The notes under the pieces were generated by a model, which made no database searches, was not told the DNA's origin, and was given only the letters and a program-made list of their open reading frames with translations. Shown in pieces: positions 17,659 to 26,167 of a stretch of DNA of 64,000 nt. Source of the stretch: Lachnospiraceae bacterium (lineage in GTDB: Bacteria; Bacillota; Clostridia; Lachnospirales; Lachnospiraceae); contig JAFUIR010000015.1 of NCBI GenBank assembly GCA_017468395.1, positions 1 to 64,000 on the forward strand, written 5' to 3'. A program made the translations under genes and the position numbers. The number at the start of each line of letters is the position of its first letter. The stretch's first letter is position 1.

Positions 17659-17888
17659 TCAAACGCACCTCTACAAAACTCAAACTTGATTACTTTATTG
17701 TGACAATGACAGTAATACAATCCAAACCATCCGAACCGGTCCATTCATTTTATCTGCAAGCGTCATGTGACTTACCTCCACACAGTGTATTTTCAAATCT
17801 TCACAAGTTGGGATTTGTGCATGCGGGCTTCTCCTGCGATTCCTGTGGGCATAATGCAAAATTGGGATTTGACGCTGTTGAAATATAA

Positions 17889-18191
17889 TCATACTGTACT
17901 TTTAGAAAATTTTATAAATTCATATGGCAATCCTATATCTTCAGAATATTTACAGATTTCTCTCTTTTCGTCATCATTCATTTCGTCATAGAAAGGGCGA
18001 TCTGATACTTTCCAGTATGTTTTTACTTCGTCTATTTTCAATATATCACCCCATGGGGCAGTATATAATTCCCCAACTTTATATTTCCCGATTTCTTTAT
18101 ATACCCTCGTGGTATAACAATACCCCAATTTATTTAAATAATTTTGAATTGACTCATATTCATGTTCAGAGAATGATATTGGTTCAAACAT
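17889..18191 (-). CDS. Hypothetical protein, possibly ASCH/PUA-like
   Basis: A 100-residue protein. The core YKVGELYTAPWGDILKIDEV, followed by KTYWKVSDRPFYDEMNDDEK, has the layout of small ASCH-like beta-barrel proteins (VG..Y..PWGD.LKV). The resemblance is by eye only. A gap of 230 bases (17659-17888) separates it from the previous gene; that gap holds no convincing gene or structure. Confidence 0.5.
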   Translation of the reverse strand: MFEPISFSEHEYESIQNYLNKLGYCYTTRVYKEIGKYKVGELYTAPWGDILKIDEVKTYWKVSDRPFYDEMNDDEKREICKYSEDIGLPYEFIKFSKSTV

Positions 18192-18221
18192 ACACTAAAT
18201 CTCCTAACAATGTAAAACACA

Positions 18222-18965
18222 TCACTTGATTTCCAAAACAAGTGATTCGCCATCCTTGCAAATCTGCTTTTGGCATCCGTCTTTGATACTATATGCTTCG
18301 CCGTACAAAGTTTCAATACCATCATCAATCACAATATAACTTCCATCATTCAAAGCTAAAATTTCATGTCCCATACTATCGGCATATGTAATATCCTCAA
18401 TCAGCCGAAATCCATCCAAAACATCGTCCTTTAGATTTTGAAAATGGGGAAGCATATTAACTTTGGTCAAACCAAGTCCAGAAATCCAACGTTGATAATT
18501 AGGGTCTGTCGCCTCCCCATCCAACTCCGGACCAGCATACACAATCTCTGCACAATTCATAGAGCCTGCACTCCATGCAATAACAATTCCATTATAGTTT
18601 TCTATTTTTTCTTTTAAATATAATTTTTTCATGAATGTATTTTGTGTTGGAACATGTCCACCAACCAAAATAATTGCATCCATCTCTCCTAATCGTTCTA
18701 TAATTTCTTCATTTCTATCATCACACATTTCAAAGGATGAGAAACTCAAACCACTCATCAAAATGGCTTCTTTTAAACAACTATATACACTATCATTTAC
18801 ATCATAGTTATTCGGGGAAGCACAAATCATCATGACCTTTGCGTTTTCTGTCCAAATTGATTTTATTTTATTCAGCAGCCCATTTTCTTCGATTAAAATT
18901 GCCGGTATTCTTTTTCCATTTACTTTAATTGAACCTCCGATAGAACTTGCTAATATTGCTTTCAT
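18222..18965 (-). CDS. Peptidase S51-like (dipeptidase E type) protein
   Basis: A 247-residue protein of the class I glutamine amidotransferase-like fold. The nucleophile elbow AWSAGSMNC carries the catalytic serine typical of S51 peptidases (aspartyl dipeptidase, cyanophycinase). IILVGGHVPTQN is the upstream GG motif and LPHFQNLKDD supplies the histidine region. The ATG at 18965 is chosen because AAGGAGCAAGGGAT precedes it; the frame extends 16 codons further without a ribosome site. It should cleave small peptides in the cytoplasm. It is one of a series of stand-alone metabolic genes in this accessory cluster. Confidence 0.85.
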   Translation of the reverse strand: MKAILASSIGGSIKVNGKRIPAILIEENGLLNKIKSIWTENAKVMMICASPNNYDVNDSVYSCLKEAILMSGLSFSSFEMCDDRNEEIIERLGEMDAIILVGGHVPTQNTFMKKLYLKEKIENYNGIVIAWSAGSMNCAEIVYAGPELDGEATDPNYQRWISGLGLTKVNMLPHFQNLKDDVLDGFRLIEDITYADSMGHEILALNDGSYIVIDDGIETLYGEAYSIKDGCQKQICKDGESLVLEIK

Positions 18966-19043
18966 ATCCCTTGCTCCTTTTAATATGTAAATCAAGTTGC
19001 CACCTCTGCACATTCACCCCTTCCCTCTCTTACAGTTTGGAAT

Positions 19044-19367
19044 TTACATTCTAACTTCTGATTTAAAATTTTTTTCTTGAAATTTAACTTGTTCCATAAT
19101 CTCCTCTTTTGTAAAGGAAACATTTTCAGGTGCAACAACCCATTTCTCCTCAACATCATCAAACCTATGAATAATTGCTATTATTCTTCCAACAAACTCC
19201 TCTACCGGTTCATTTACCCCAAGTACATAAGCATCTTGCTCTTCTCCATCAGGCGCAATAATACCTTCAATATAACCATAATTTATTGGATAATATATAT
19301 CTTTATGCTTTGGATGGCAACTTCCTAATGGTCTATCAACAACCACTTTTACAATATTTCCAATCAC
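19044..19367 (-). CDS. Short inorganic pyrophosphatase-like protein
   Basis: A roughly 107-residue protein with the core of family I soluble pyrophosphatases: VVVDRPLGSCHPKHKDIYYP, NYGYIEGI and the acidic metal site DGEEQDAYVLGV, then IIAIIHRFDDVEEKWVVAP. It is shorter than classic PpaA (about 175) and belongs to a small-protein branch seen in Firmicutes. The GTG at 19367 is preferred: it follows AGAGG and makes the protein begin at IGN, right before the conserved core. An ATG at 19391 would overlap the upstream HAD gene by four bases. True pyrophosphatase activity needs proof. Confidence 0.75.
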   Translation of the reverse strand: MIGNIVKVVVDRPLGSCHPKHKDIYYPINYGYIEGIIAPDGEEQDAYVLGVNEPVEEFVGRIIAIIHRFDDVEEKWVVAPENVSFTKEEIMEQVKFQEKNFKSEVRM

Positions 19368-19387
19368 AATAAATACCTCTACACAGT

Positions 19388-19996
19388 TCAATTTTCTAAC
19401 AGTTCACTTAATCTGCCCTTAAATTCTGCCATGTCCCTCTTTTCATCATCGAACAGTATGGTTTTAAATCCCATCTCTCTTGGAATCTCCAGATTCTTGG
19501 CAGTGTTATCAATAAAAACACATTCTGCCGGACTAAGACTTGCTTTACTCAATGCTGCATCAAATATCTTTGCTTCAGTTTTCTGCGCATGGACATCGGC
19601 TGAAATCGTAACTACATCAAACAAATTTTTAAGTTCAGTATTTTCCAAAATAGTTTCTATTCTGTCGACCTTATTATCTGTAATCATTCCAATAATATAG
19701 TTCTCTTTCAATTCCCGAATATAGGAGATTAATGCCCTATCCGGTGTAATATTCAAAAATGAATCGGTAAGCACACTATAATCAACTTCTCTTCCTAATT
19801 CCTCACAAAATGCACCCCACATATCCTTATGCGTGATATCTCCCCGTAAAAGAAGCCTGTTGTGCCTTCTATATGCCGTCTCAACTTGCCGGGCGGGCAG
19901 GCCTGTCGCTTTCGCTATATGCGAGACAATCGTAGGCGTCCCCATTTTTTCAACTGTTATTACACCGTCAAAATCAAAGAAAATTCCTTTTATCAT
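19388..19996 (-). CDS. HAD superfamily hydrolase
   Basis: A 202-residue phosphatase-like protein with HAD motif I IFFDFDGVIT (two catalytic Asp), motif II near GMITDNKVDR, a lysine in HAQKTEAKIFD and motif III ECVFIDNTAKN. The cap domain is helical (residues about 18-85). It is a small-molecule phosphatase of the beta-phosphoglucomutase/epoxide hydrolase N-terminal type. It lies three bases after the kinase gene and before the pyrophosphatase-like gene. Together these form a phosphate-handling trio, though the shared substrate is unknown. Confidence 0.88.
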   Translation of the reverse strand: MIKGIFFDFDGVITVEKMGTPTIVSHIAKATGLPARQVETAYRRHNRLLLRGDITHKDMWGAFCEELGREVDYSVLTDSFLNITPDRALISYIRELKENYIIGMITDNKVDRIETILENTELKNLFDVVTISADVHAQKTEAKIFDAALSKASLSPAECVFIDNTAKNLEIPREMGFKTILFDDEKRDMAEFKGRLSELLEN

Positions 19997-19999
19997 AAT

Positions 20000-20602
20000 T
20001 TACATCCCAAACCGGTACTCTTTTTCTTCCTTGTCATTGGCTTTAAGTCCAAATCTTTCGATAACCATATCTGCGACTTCGTCCGGCTCCAAATTTGTAT
20101 TATCAATTTTGATGTGATTTTTAAACCAGAACTCATCACTATTTGAATTAAGCCTGTGCTTTTCTGTATCACTTAAAAGATTGGACTTGCTCCACGCAGC
20201 ATCTCTCTTTGAGGGTTTTCTTTCCATCCGGTGTGGTGTTGCGTTTCTTGCAAGTCTGGTTTCAATGTCTGCACTAAGTTCTACAAAATAGAACTCTCCG
20301 CCGCCCGCCTCAAACAAATCAGCAAGTCCCGTCAGGTATTCTCTTTCCTGTGGCACCTCAAACGCACAAACATATGTAAATATCAAATCCACATTATGCT
20401 TCACTGCCAATTCAAAGGCCTTTTCTCTAAAAAATGCATTAAATTCCTTTTGGGCAGGTGTTCCAAACCCAAATATTTTATCTGACACCTCAATGCTGTC
20501 GTGATTTATCATCAGATTGTACTTTATTTTATCTCTTATGCTCTCCGCAACGGTCATTTTTCCCACTGCCTGGGGGCCACATACCACGATTAAATTTGCC
20601 AT
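20000..20602 (-). CDS. P-loop kinase-like AAA protein
   Basis: A 200-residue protein with an N-terminal Walker A VVCGPQAVGKMTVAES, in which lysine and threonine of the P-loop are present. A second motif VDLIFTYVCAFE may be Walker B, and an arginine-rich lid follows (TRLARNATPHRMERKPSKRD). The layout is that of small-molecule kinases such as shikimate kinase or chloramphenicol phosphotransferase. It is closely followed by the HAD phosphatase gene. Substrate unknown. Confidence 0.75.
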   Translation of the reverse strand: MANLIVVCGPQAVGKMTVAESIRDKIKYNLMINHDSIEVSDKIFGFGTPAQKEFNAFFREKAFELAVKHNVDLIFTYVCAFEVPQEREYLTGLADLFEAGGGEFYFVELSADIETRLARNATPHRMERKPSKRDAAWSKSNLLSDTEKHRLNSNSDEFWFKNHIKIDNTNLEPDEVADMVIERFGLKANDKEEKEYRFGM

Positions 20603-20634
20603 AAGTTATTTTTTCCTCTCCACAGTTCAAACAC

Positions 20635-21627
20635 CTATTCCACAAAGAATCTAATTTCTGCCAATGCCTTTTCTTCTACTTCTTCACTTGCACACTTATT
20701 AACATAGAACTTTCCATCTCTCAAATCTGAAAAGCGGAAATACAAATCCTGAGAATACAAGGTTTCAAACAGTCTGTTCTCTTCATATTTGGATGTAAAT
20801 ATTTTATCACAGTACGTCTCCAGGAGATAGGGATACGTAGTATACATACGCATATCAACCCGGGAATCTAAACTCATAAGGAGCATGGGAAATGTTCCCG
20901 AACACCCTGACTCAACCACAACAATACGTTTCTCGGTTATTTTTCCGAGCAGCCCCATCAGGCACTCTTTCATCTTCGGGTATCGCTCAAGACATTCCCT
21001 GATATCCGGCAAAACAAACTCACAAAACTCATCATAGTCATGACACTTACCACTTTCCAATGCCTTTATAATGGACGCCCGAATCTCATCGTCCACCAAT
21101 TCTTTACCCGCCAGCATTGTCATTGTTTTTCTTCCTAAGAGCCATGGATAAGCGCTACTTCTCCCTTTTCCCCTATAGTAAATGTAGGGTAACAAGGTAT
21201 CTCTCAGTAGAAAAATATACGCCGTGTCTTCTTCACAGCCTATCCACTCGCAGAAGCGGACCAGTTCCGTCAAAAAAACATCGTCACTTACAGCACTGCT
21301 CATTTTTGCCAGAATACACGCACTTTCAATTGCTTCCACAAGTTCCATATTGTCAGACTCATAAGTAACATCAGCCTCTCCCACCGGCTTGTGTAATATT
21401 TCAAAAGGGATGGCATTATGACTTTCCAGATATTTTTGAAGCCTTGATACCGCTCCGAAAGATTCTTCCAACTTTTCGTTTAATTCCGTATAACCTTCAT
21501 CGACAAGGTCGTCAAGCATTTTTAAGAGTTGCTTTGCCCTGTATACGTCTTCCTCTGTCCCAGCCCCGGATTCTATTTTTTGTAATTCGCTATAATAATA
21601 ATCTAAATTATATGAGATAAATCCCAT
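20635..21627 (-). CDS. Hypothetical protein, 330 aa
   Basis: An acidic soluble protein. The N-terminal 60 residues are helical with a leucine-rich pattern (QLLKMLDDLVDEGYTELNEK). A distinctive C-terminal block EKRIVVVESGCSGTFPMLLM, followed by RMYTTYPYLLETYCDKIF, looks like an alpha/beta nucleotide- or substrate-binding core. The ESGCSGTFP turn resembles a phosphate-binding loop. It is the promoter-proximal gene of the kinase/HAD/pyrophosphatase run (32 bases upstream of the kinase). I do not recognise the family. The 225 bases between this gene and 21853 hold no feature I can support. Confidence 0.6.
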   Translation of the reverse strand: MGFISYNLDYYYSELQKIESGAGTEEDVYRAKQLLKMLDDLVDEGYTELNEKLEESFGAVSRLQKYLESHNAIPFEILHKPVGEADVTYESDNMELVEAIESACILAKMSSAVSDDVFLTELVRFCEWIGCEEDTAYIFLLRDTLLPYIYYRGKGRSSAYPWLLGRKTMTMLAGKELVDDEIRASIIKALESGKCHDYDEFCEFVLPDIRECLERYPKMKECLMGLLGKITEKRIVVVESGCSGTFPMLLMSLDSRVDMRMYTTYPYLLETYCDKIFTSKYEENRLFETLYSQDLYFRFSDLRDGKFYVNKCASEEVEEKALAEIRFFVE

Positions 21628-21852
21628 TTATTTTCTCCTCAATCATCAGTTTTTCCTTAATTGGTTGCATCAATTTCTGATATTTTCCCTGCTTCCGAAA
21701 AACTCATTTCCCTATATGTAAGCATTGCTCAATGTCCTACCCAATGCCAATCGATAAAAAGTCTGTCAAACACTCATAATCAGTAGCAAAAACACATTAC
21801 TAAACCTTCCATAAAAATAATTATCGTCTTTTCCTCAAAAAAATCATGTTTC

Positions 21853-22719
21853 TCAGCCCACCGGTTCGGAAATCTCGATTTCCGGCATAGGATACCCAAG
21901 TGCGGCGATATTTTCTTCCGTCAATGACTGATATGGAATCTCCACCTCTTTTGCCTCACCGAAATAAGTAGCGCGCCACTTTTCATATTCCGCTCCGTCT
22001 ACCAGAGGCATATACTCATAACTTCCCACCCAATCTGCGGAGAAAATGTAATAGACAACGCCATCTCCATCCTCATCAATATCTGTAGGGAAATTCTCGC
22101 CCTCATAGTTTATATCTCTAAGGCTTTTATCCCAAGCATCCACGCTTCCCATCTCTTTGTATGTGTCACTCTCCGCATCGTAGCAATAAACATTATATGT
22201 CCAAAATTCTCCGGCAAGTCCCTGATTGTGAGACCATCCCGCTTCAACAGCACCGTTGTCATAAAACGTCATAGCCGGGAACTCCACAAGTTCCTCATAA
22301 ATAGTGTAATCCTGATAACCGAAAATGAATTCCACAGACCCAGCCATGGAAGCGTTCGTCCATTTGAGCAACAACTCTTCCTTACCATCACCATCGATAT
22401 CCATGACTGCAAAATGGTTTGCCTTGGCACTTGACATACTTGTGTAATCCAATGCCTTACCATCAGGGCGAATCCCTTTTTGATACACATCCCACAATGC
22501 CTTGCCAAAAGCCAGGTGCGCTTCATTGGCTTCAGGCACCGTGTTGGCTTCTTCTGTTGTCTCTGTTTCTTCCATTGGTTCTACTTCTGACTCCACCTCT
22601 ATTTCCGATAAAGTTTCCTCTATATCACTTGGTGTATTACTTACTTCTTCCTTTGTTCCGCAAGAAACCAAATTCAGAATAAGCAAAAGCGTAACAATAA
22701 CTGATAATAATTTCTTCAT
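21853..22719 (-). CDS. Lipoprotein with calcium-type DxDGDG motifs
   Basis: A 288-residue lipoprotein: lipobox NLVSCGTK, then an acidic Glu/Ser/Thr linker (about 25-65). A domain follows with FG-GAP/VCBS-like motifs, VMDIDGDGKEELLLKW at about 112-127 and DIDEDGDGVVYY at about 215-226, which may bind calcium. The C-terminus YQSLTEENIAALGYPMPEIE is Pro/Glu-rich. Clostridia often carry several such extracytoplasmic lipoproteins; ligands are unknown. It lies directly downstream of the 53-bp repeat array, which would sit in or near its promoter region. Confidence 0.75.
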   Translation of the reverse strand: MKKLLSVIVTLLLILNLVSCGTKEEVSNTPSDIEETLSEIEVESEVEPMEETETTEEANTVPEANEAHLAFGKALWDVYQKGIRPDGKALDYTSMSSAKANHFAVMDIDGDGKEELLLKWTNASMAGSVEFIFGYQDYTIYEELVEFPAMTFYDNGAVEAGWSHNQGLAGEFWTYNVYCYDAESDTYKEMGSVDAWDKSLRDINYEGENFPTDIDEDGDGVVYYIFSADWVGSYEYMPLVDGAEYEKWRATYFGEAKEVEIPYQSLTEENIAALGYPMPEIEISEPVG

Positions 22720-22777
22720 TTCTTTCTGCTACAAATTCTAATTTATGGTGTCCAGTTGGAGCAAACCCTCTTTTTCC

Positions 22778-23150
22778 CGACTAGTCCACCTGTTTTCTTG
22801 TTTTAGTCGGGGTCCGACTTGTTTTTTTTCCGACTAATCTGCTGTTTTTCCCATTCCGGTCGGGGTTCAACCTCGTTTTCCCCCGACTAACCTGTTGTTT
22901 TCCCCATTTCAGTCGGGGTTTAACCTCGTTTTTTCCCGACTAACCTGCTGTTTTTCCCATTTCAGTCGGGGTTTAACCTCGTTTTTTCCCGACTAACCTG
23001 CTGTTTTTCCCATTCCGGTCGGAGTTCAACCTCGTTTTTTCCCGACTAACCTGCTGTTTTTCACATTCCGGTCGGAGTTCAACCTCGTTTTTTCCCGACT
23101 AATCCTCTGGTTTTCTTATTTTAGTCGAGTTTGTTCCTCACCCCCGACTG
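22778..23150. repeat. 53-bp tandem repeat array (about seven units)
   Basis: The hexamer CGACTA recurs at 22778, 22831, 22884, 22937, 22990, 23043 and 23096 with an exact 53-base period. A final degenerate CGACTG is at 23145. The central units differ at only a few bases (for example CATTCCGGTCGG versus CATTTCAGTCGG). Each unit carries CCGACT and AGTCGG/GGTCGG arms plus a run of T residues, so each can fold as a terminator-like hairpin. No ORF spans the array. Its ends are more diverged than its middle, as expected for slippage or unequal crossover. Confidence 0.9.
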
Positions 23151-23260
23151 ATTATCCAAGCCAAATTAGTTCTACAAATTCAAATTTATCAACTTCTTAA
23201 TTCCCCATTTGCTCGCAAAAGAACTCGCTCATTCCTTGTTTTATGAATTTTCCTCCCCCT

Positions 23261-23620
23261 CTACCCACAATAGGCTATTGCGTCTGCTTGGAATAACAAT
23301 CCGTTTTCACCACCCACATGGGCAAACTCGGTTTGAATGGATTTGCGCACAGGGTATTTGCCGTTAAATCTTTCTTTTATTACCTTTTCCATTACAGGAA
23401 TATTCCAAACATCTCTAAACAAACAATCCATTTGCACAACATTTTCAAGTGTAAGTCCTACCATGGCCAGTCGTCTTTCCATTTCATCGAAAGCACCGTT
23501 AATTTGCTCTTCAATAGTTCCGCCAACATTGCCGACACAATAATTCAAATAACAAGTATCGCCGGCTTTGATAATTCCGGTATGTGCCCATTTCTCGTTC
23601 ACATCGTATCTTTCAATCAT
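23261..23620 (-). CDS. RidA family protein
   Basis: A 119-residue RidA/YjgF-like protein: HTGIIKAGDTCYLNYCVGN, TIEEQINGAFDEMERRLAMV, NVVQMDCLFRDVWNIPVMEK, and the C-terminal PVRKSIQTEFAHVG, where the arginine is the conserved iminopyruvate-binding residue. RidA proteins hydrolyse reactive enamine/imine intermediates. The ATG at 23620 follows AAGGAGAAGAGGAAC; the frame could extend eight codons upstream. It lies beyond the terminator of the uronate operon and is probably a separate transcript. Confidence 0.88.
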   Translation of the reverse strand: MIERYDVNEKWAHTGIIKAGDTCYLNYCVGNVGGTIEEQINGAFDEMERRLAMVGLTLENVVQMDCLFRDVWNIPVMEKVIKERFNGKYPVRKSIQTEFAHVGGENGLLFQADAIAYCG

Positions 23621-23745
23621 GTTCCTCTTCTCCTTAACATTCACTCTTTCACATCGCTTTAATACTCTCGTTTTATCCTTGTTTTTCTTTCTCTATTATA
23701 ACTTTTCTATCCGTTCTTGGGTAGAGTGTTTTTCCCTCTAATATC

Positions 23746-23783
23746 AAAAAACAGGTCCCAAACCTTTTCAGATTTGGAACCTG
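23746..23783 (-). terminator. Terminator of the uronate operon
   Basis: CAGGTCCCAAA pairs with TTTGGAACCTG (one mismatch) and is followed on the minus strand by TTTTTTGAT, 64 bases after the kdgK stop. Confidence 0.75.
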
Positions 23784-23846
23784 CCATTAGAATCATTCTA
23801 TTTAAATTCTGAGATGTTTTTATCTCACTCTCAGTCTCGATAGCAA

Positions 23847-24878
23847 TTATCTCTGTACACGTCCGGAAGCGTCACCGCCGGCCAGAGTTTCAACTTCTTT
23901 TCTGGAAACCAGGTTGAAGTCGCCGGGGATTGTGTGTTTCAGAGCAGATGCTGCAACGCCGTATTCAAGAGCTGCCTTGAAGTCTTTGCCGTCAAGCATA
24001 CCGCAGATAACACCGCCTGCGAAGGAGTCACCACCACCTACGCGGTCAACAATAGGATGGATGCTGTACTCTTTGGAGTGATAGAATTCTTTTGTATCTC
24101 TGGAGTAGATGCAAGCAGACCAACCATTATCGGAAGCGGAACGGCTTACACGCAGGGAAGATACGCAGTATTCAAAGTTGAATTTGTCAACCATCTGCTC
24201 GAAGATGGATTTGTAACCAGCCAACTCAAGTTCGCCGCTTGTTACGTCTGTTTCACCGGGTTTGAAGCCAAGAACCAGTTCAGCATCTTCTTCGTTACCG
24301 ATACATACGTCAACGTATTTCATCAGGTTTGTCATAACTTTCTGAGCCTTCTCGGAAGACCACAGTTTTTTACGGAAGTTAAGGTCTACAGAAACTTTTA
24401 CGCCGTGTTTTTTAGCAGCGATAAGAGCTTTTTCTGTAAGTTCAGCAGCGCTGTCGGATACAGCGGGTGTAATACCTGTGAAGTGGAACCAGTCAGCGCC
24501 TTCAAAAATAGCATCGAAGTCGAAATCTGCTTCTGTTGCTGTAGAGATAGAAGAATGTGCTCTATCGTAAACAACTTTGGAAGGTCTCATGGAAGAACCG
24601 CTTTCCAGGAAGTAGATACCAAGTCTTTCGCCGCATTTAGCGATGTGTTTTGTACCTACATTGTATTTTCTCAGTGCTGCAACTGCACACTCACCGATTT
24701 CGTTGTTGGGAACTGCTGTAACGAATTCAGCGTCATGACCGTAGTTAGCCAAAGATACTGCAACGTTAGCTTCACCGCCGCCGTAGCATACATCGAACTC
24801 GTCTGCCTGAATAAATTTCTCATTGTTGGGGGTGGACAATCTCAGCATGATTTCACCCATAGTAATTACTTTTGCCAT
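23847..24878 (-). CDS. kdgK: 2-dehydro-3-deoxygluconokinase
   Basis: A 343-residue sugar kinase of the PfkB/ribokinase family that phosphorylates KDG to KDPG in uronate catabolism. It has the N-terminal GEIMLRLSTPNN, the first signature region GGGEANVAVSLANYGHDAEF and the C-terminal catalytic motif VGGGDSFAGGVICGM with the base Asp. Start chosen at 24878 (MAKVITMGE) with AAAGGA upstream; the frame extends 24 codons further, into the palindromic element. It is the last gene of kduI-kduD-rpiB-like-kdgA-kdgK and follows a 219-bp palindrome that could alter its expression relative to kdgA. Confidence 0.92.
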   Translation of the reverse strand: MAKVITMGEIMLRLSTPNNEKFIQADEFDVCYGGGEANVAVSLANYGHDAEFVTAVPNNEIGECAVAALRKYNVGTKHIAKCGERLGIYFLESGSSMRPSKVVYDRAHSSISTATEADFDFDAIFEGADWFHFTGITPAVSDSAAELTEKALIAAKKHGVKVSVDLNFRKKLWSSEKAQKVMTNLMKYVDVCIGNEEDAELVLGFKPGETDVTSGELELAGYKSIFEQMVDKFNFEYCVSSLRVSRSASDNGWSACIYSRDTKEFYHSKEYSIHPIVDRVGGGDSFAGGVICGMLDGKDFKAALEYGVAASALKHTIPGDFNLVSRKEVETLAGGDASGRVQR

Positions 24879-24920
24879 TTTGGTATATTCCTTTCTTGAT
24901 TTAAAGTTGTATTTTGTTTG

Positions 24921-25139
24921 TGAAAAATTTGCATTTAGCGGATTGCACAAAAATTTTTAAGCAGACTGTCGAAAAACGTCAGCACTTAGGTGGTGGGCTA
25001 ATGATTACTGAAAAAGGATTGCTAGCAAGCCTTTTGAAGGTAATCATTTGACCGGCACCTTAGTACTGTTACGTTTTTCACCAAGCGAAAGCGTGTCTGC
25101 GCGGAAATTATTTGTGCAATTGGCAATGCAAATTTTTCA
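24921..25139. repeat. 219-bp near-palindromic element inside the kdgA-kdgK gap
   Basis: The ends are a perfect 15-bp inverted repeat, TGAAAAATTTGCATT and AATGCAAATTTTTCA. Inward, further blocks pair in the same register: ATTGCACAAA/TTTGTGCAAT, GCAGAC/GTCTGC, GAAAAACGT/ACGTTTTTC, ATGATTAC/GTAATCAT and AAAAGG/CCTTTT, centred on GCTAGC (25021-25026). The right arm has an extra small hairpin (AAGCGAAAGCGT). It could be a MITE-like insertion or a long RNA stem that controls mRNA processing. No coding capacity is apparent. Confidence 0.75.
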
Positions 25140-25155
25140 AACATAAGATTCAAAT

Positions 25156-26121
25156 TTATTTCTGTACAAGATGTACTGCAAATCCGCCGATTTCCTCTTT
25201 GATGTAGATTGCTTTCAGGTTACCCTTAGGATCTCTCTTTGCAGAATCTGCATTAAACTCTACGCCAAGAACAGTTTCCAGATAGTTTACTGCTCTGTCA
25301 ATGTAGTTTGTTCTGATAGCAATGTGACCATTCTTACCAAGATAAGGTGTCTTCATTACTTCAAGTGCTGTGCCTGCGAATACGGAACTTCCGCCAACTT
25401 TTGCGGGCATACCGAAAATAAATGCAAAACGATTTGCAACCTTAATAGCCTCTTCTTCGTTTTCAGCGTTTACTCCAACGTGAGCCAGTTCAAAACCAAG
25501 CATTGTCTGAACTGCTTCTCTTGTAAGCTGTTCAATCTTGTCCCACTCGCCGGCGTTAATAAGGTCGCCGGGAACCATCCATGAACCGCCGCAAGCGATA
25601 ATCTTGTTGAAGTCAAGGTAAGAATTCAGATTCTTAGCATTGATACCGCCTGTAGGCATGAACTTCATATTTACATAAGGTGCTGCCATGGCTTTAATTT
25701 TTGCAAGACCGCCGGACTGCTCAGCAGGGAAAAATTTCACTACGTCAAGTCCAAGTTCAATAGCCTGCTCGATGTCGCTGGGGCTTGATGTACCGGGAGT
25801 GATAGGCACATTCTTTTCCAAACAGTATTTAACTGTGTTAGGGTTAAGACCGGGGCTAACGATGAATTTAGCGCCTGCTTCTACTGCTGCATCTACTTGT
25901 GCTGCATTCAGGACTGTACCTGCACCTACACACATATTAGGGAAATTTTCAGTCATGGCTTTGATAGCACCTGCTGCTGCGTCGGTACGGAATGTTACTT
26001 CTGCACAGGGAAGTCCGCCTGCGCAAAGTGCTTTTGCCAAAGGAACTGCATCTTCTACTCTGTCAATCTTTACAACCGGTACAATACCGATTTTTTGGAT
26101 CTGTTCTAAAACTGCGTTCAT
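25156..26121 (-). CDS. KDPG/KHG aldolase with C-terminal VOC-like domain
   Basis: A 321-residue protein. Residues 1-205 are a complete class I KDPG aldolase: catalytic Glu41 in AEVTFRTDAA, GAGTVLN and the Schiff-base Lys129 in VVKFFPAEQSGG. The aldolase splits KDPG to pyruvate and glyceraldehyde-3-phosphate. Residues about 212-319 form a second domain (LAHVGVNAENEEEAIKVANR ... GHIAIRTNYIDRAVNYLETV) that resembles a glyoxalase/VOC fold. The normal enzyme is about 210 residues, so this is a fusion, perhaps a regulatory or oligomerisation module. The gene directly precedes the palindrome and kdgK. Confidence 0.9.
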   Translation of the reverse strand: MNAVLEQIQKIGIVPVVKIDRVEDAVPLAKALCAGGLPCAEVTFRTDAAAGAIKAMTENFPNMCVGAGTVLNAAQVDAAVEAGAKFIVSPGLNPNTVKYCLEKNVPITPGTSSPSDIEQAIELGLDVVKFFPAEQSGGLAKIKAMAAPYVNMKFMPTGGINAKNLNSYLDFNKIIACGGSWMVPGDLINAGEWDKIEQLTREAVQTMLGFELAHVGVNAENEEEAIKVANRFAFIFGMPAKVGGSSVFAGTALEVMKTPYLGKNGHIAIRTNYIDRAVNYLETVLGVEFNADSAKRDPKGNLKAIYIKEEIGGFAVHLVQK

Positions 26122-26167
26122 TTTAGTCTCCTTCTTTCTTATCTCTAAATTAAATATTGAACTACTT

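Noticed and set aside
17695-17892. 65-codon frames in the 17.66-17.89 kb gap
   Set aside because: No Shine-Dalgarno and no recognisable sequence features on either strand.
22778-23150. Possible CRISPR array
   Set aside because: Whole 53-bp units are nearly identical; there are no distinct spacers between short repeats, and no cas genes nearby.
23934-24899. 321-codon open frame on the plus strand opposite kdgK
   Set aside because: It is a shadow of the strongly supported kdgK frame; its translation is Cys/Phe-rich without motifs or a ribosome site.
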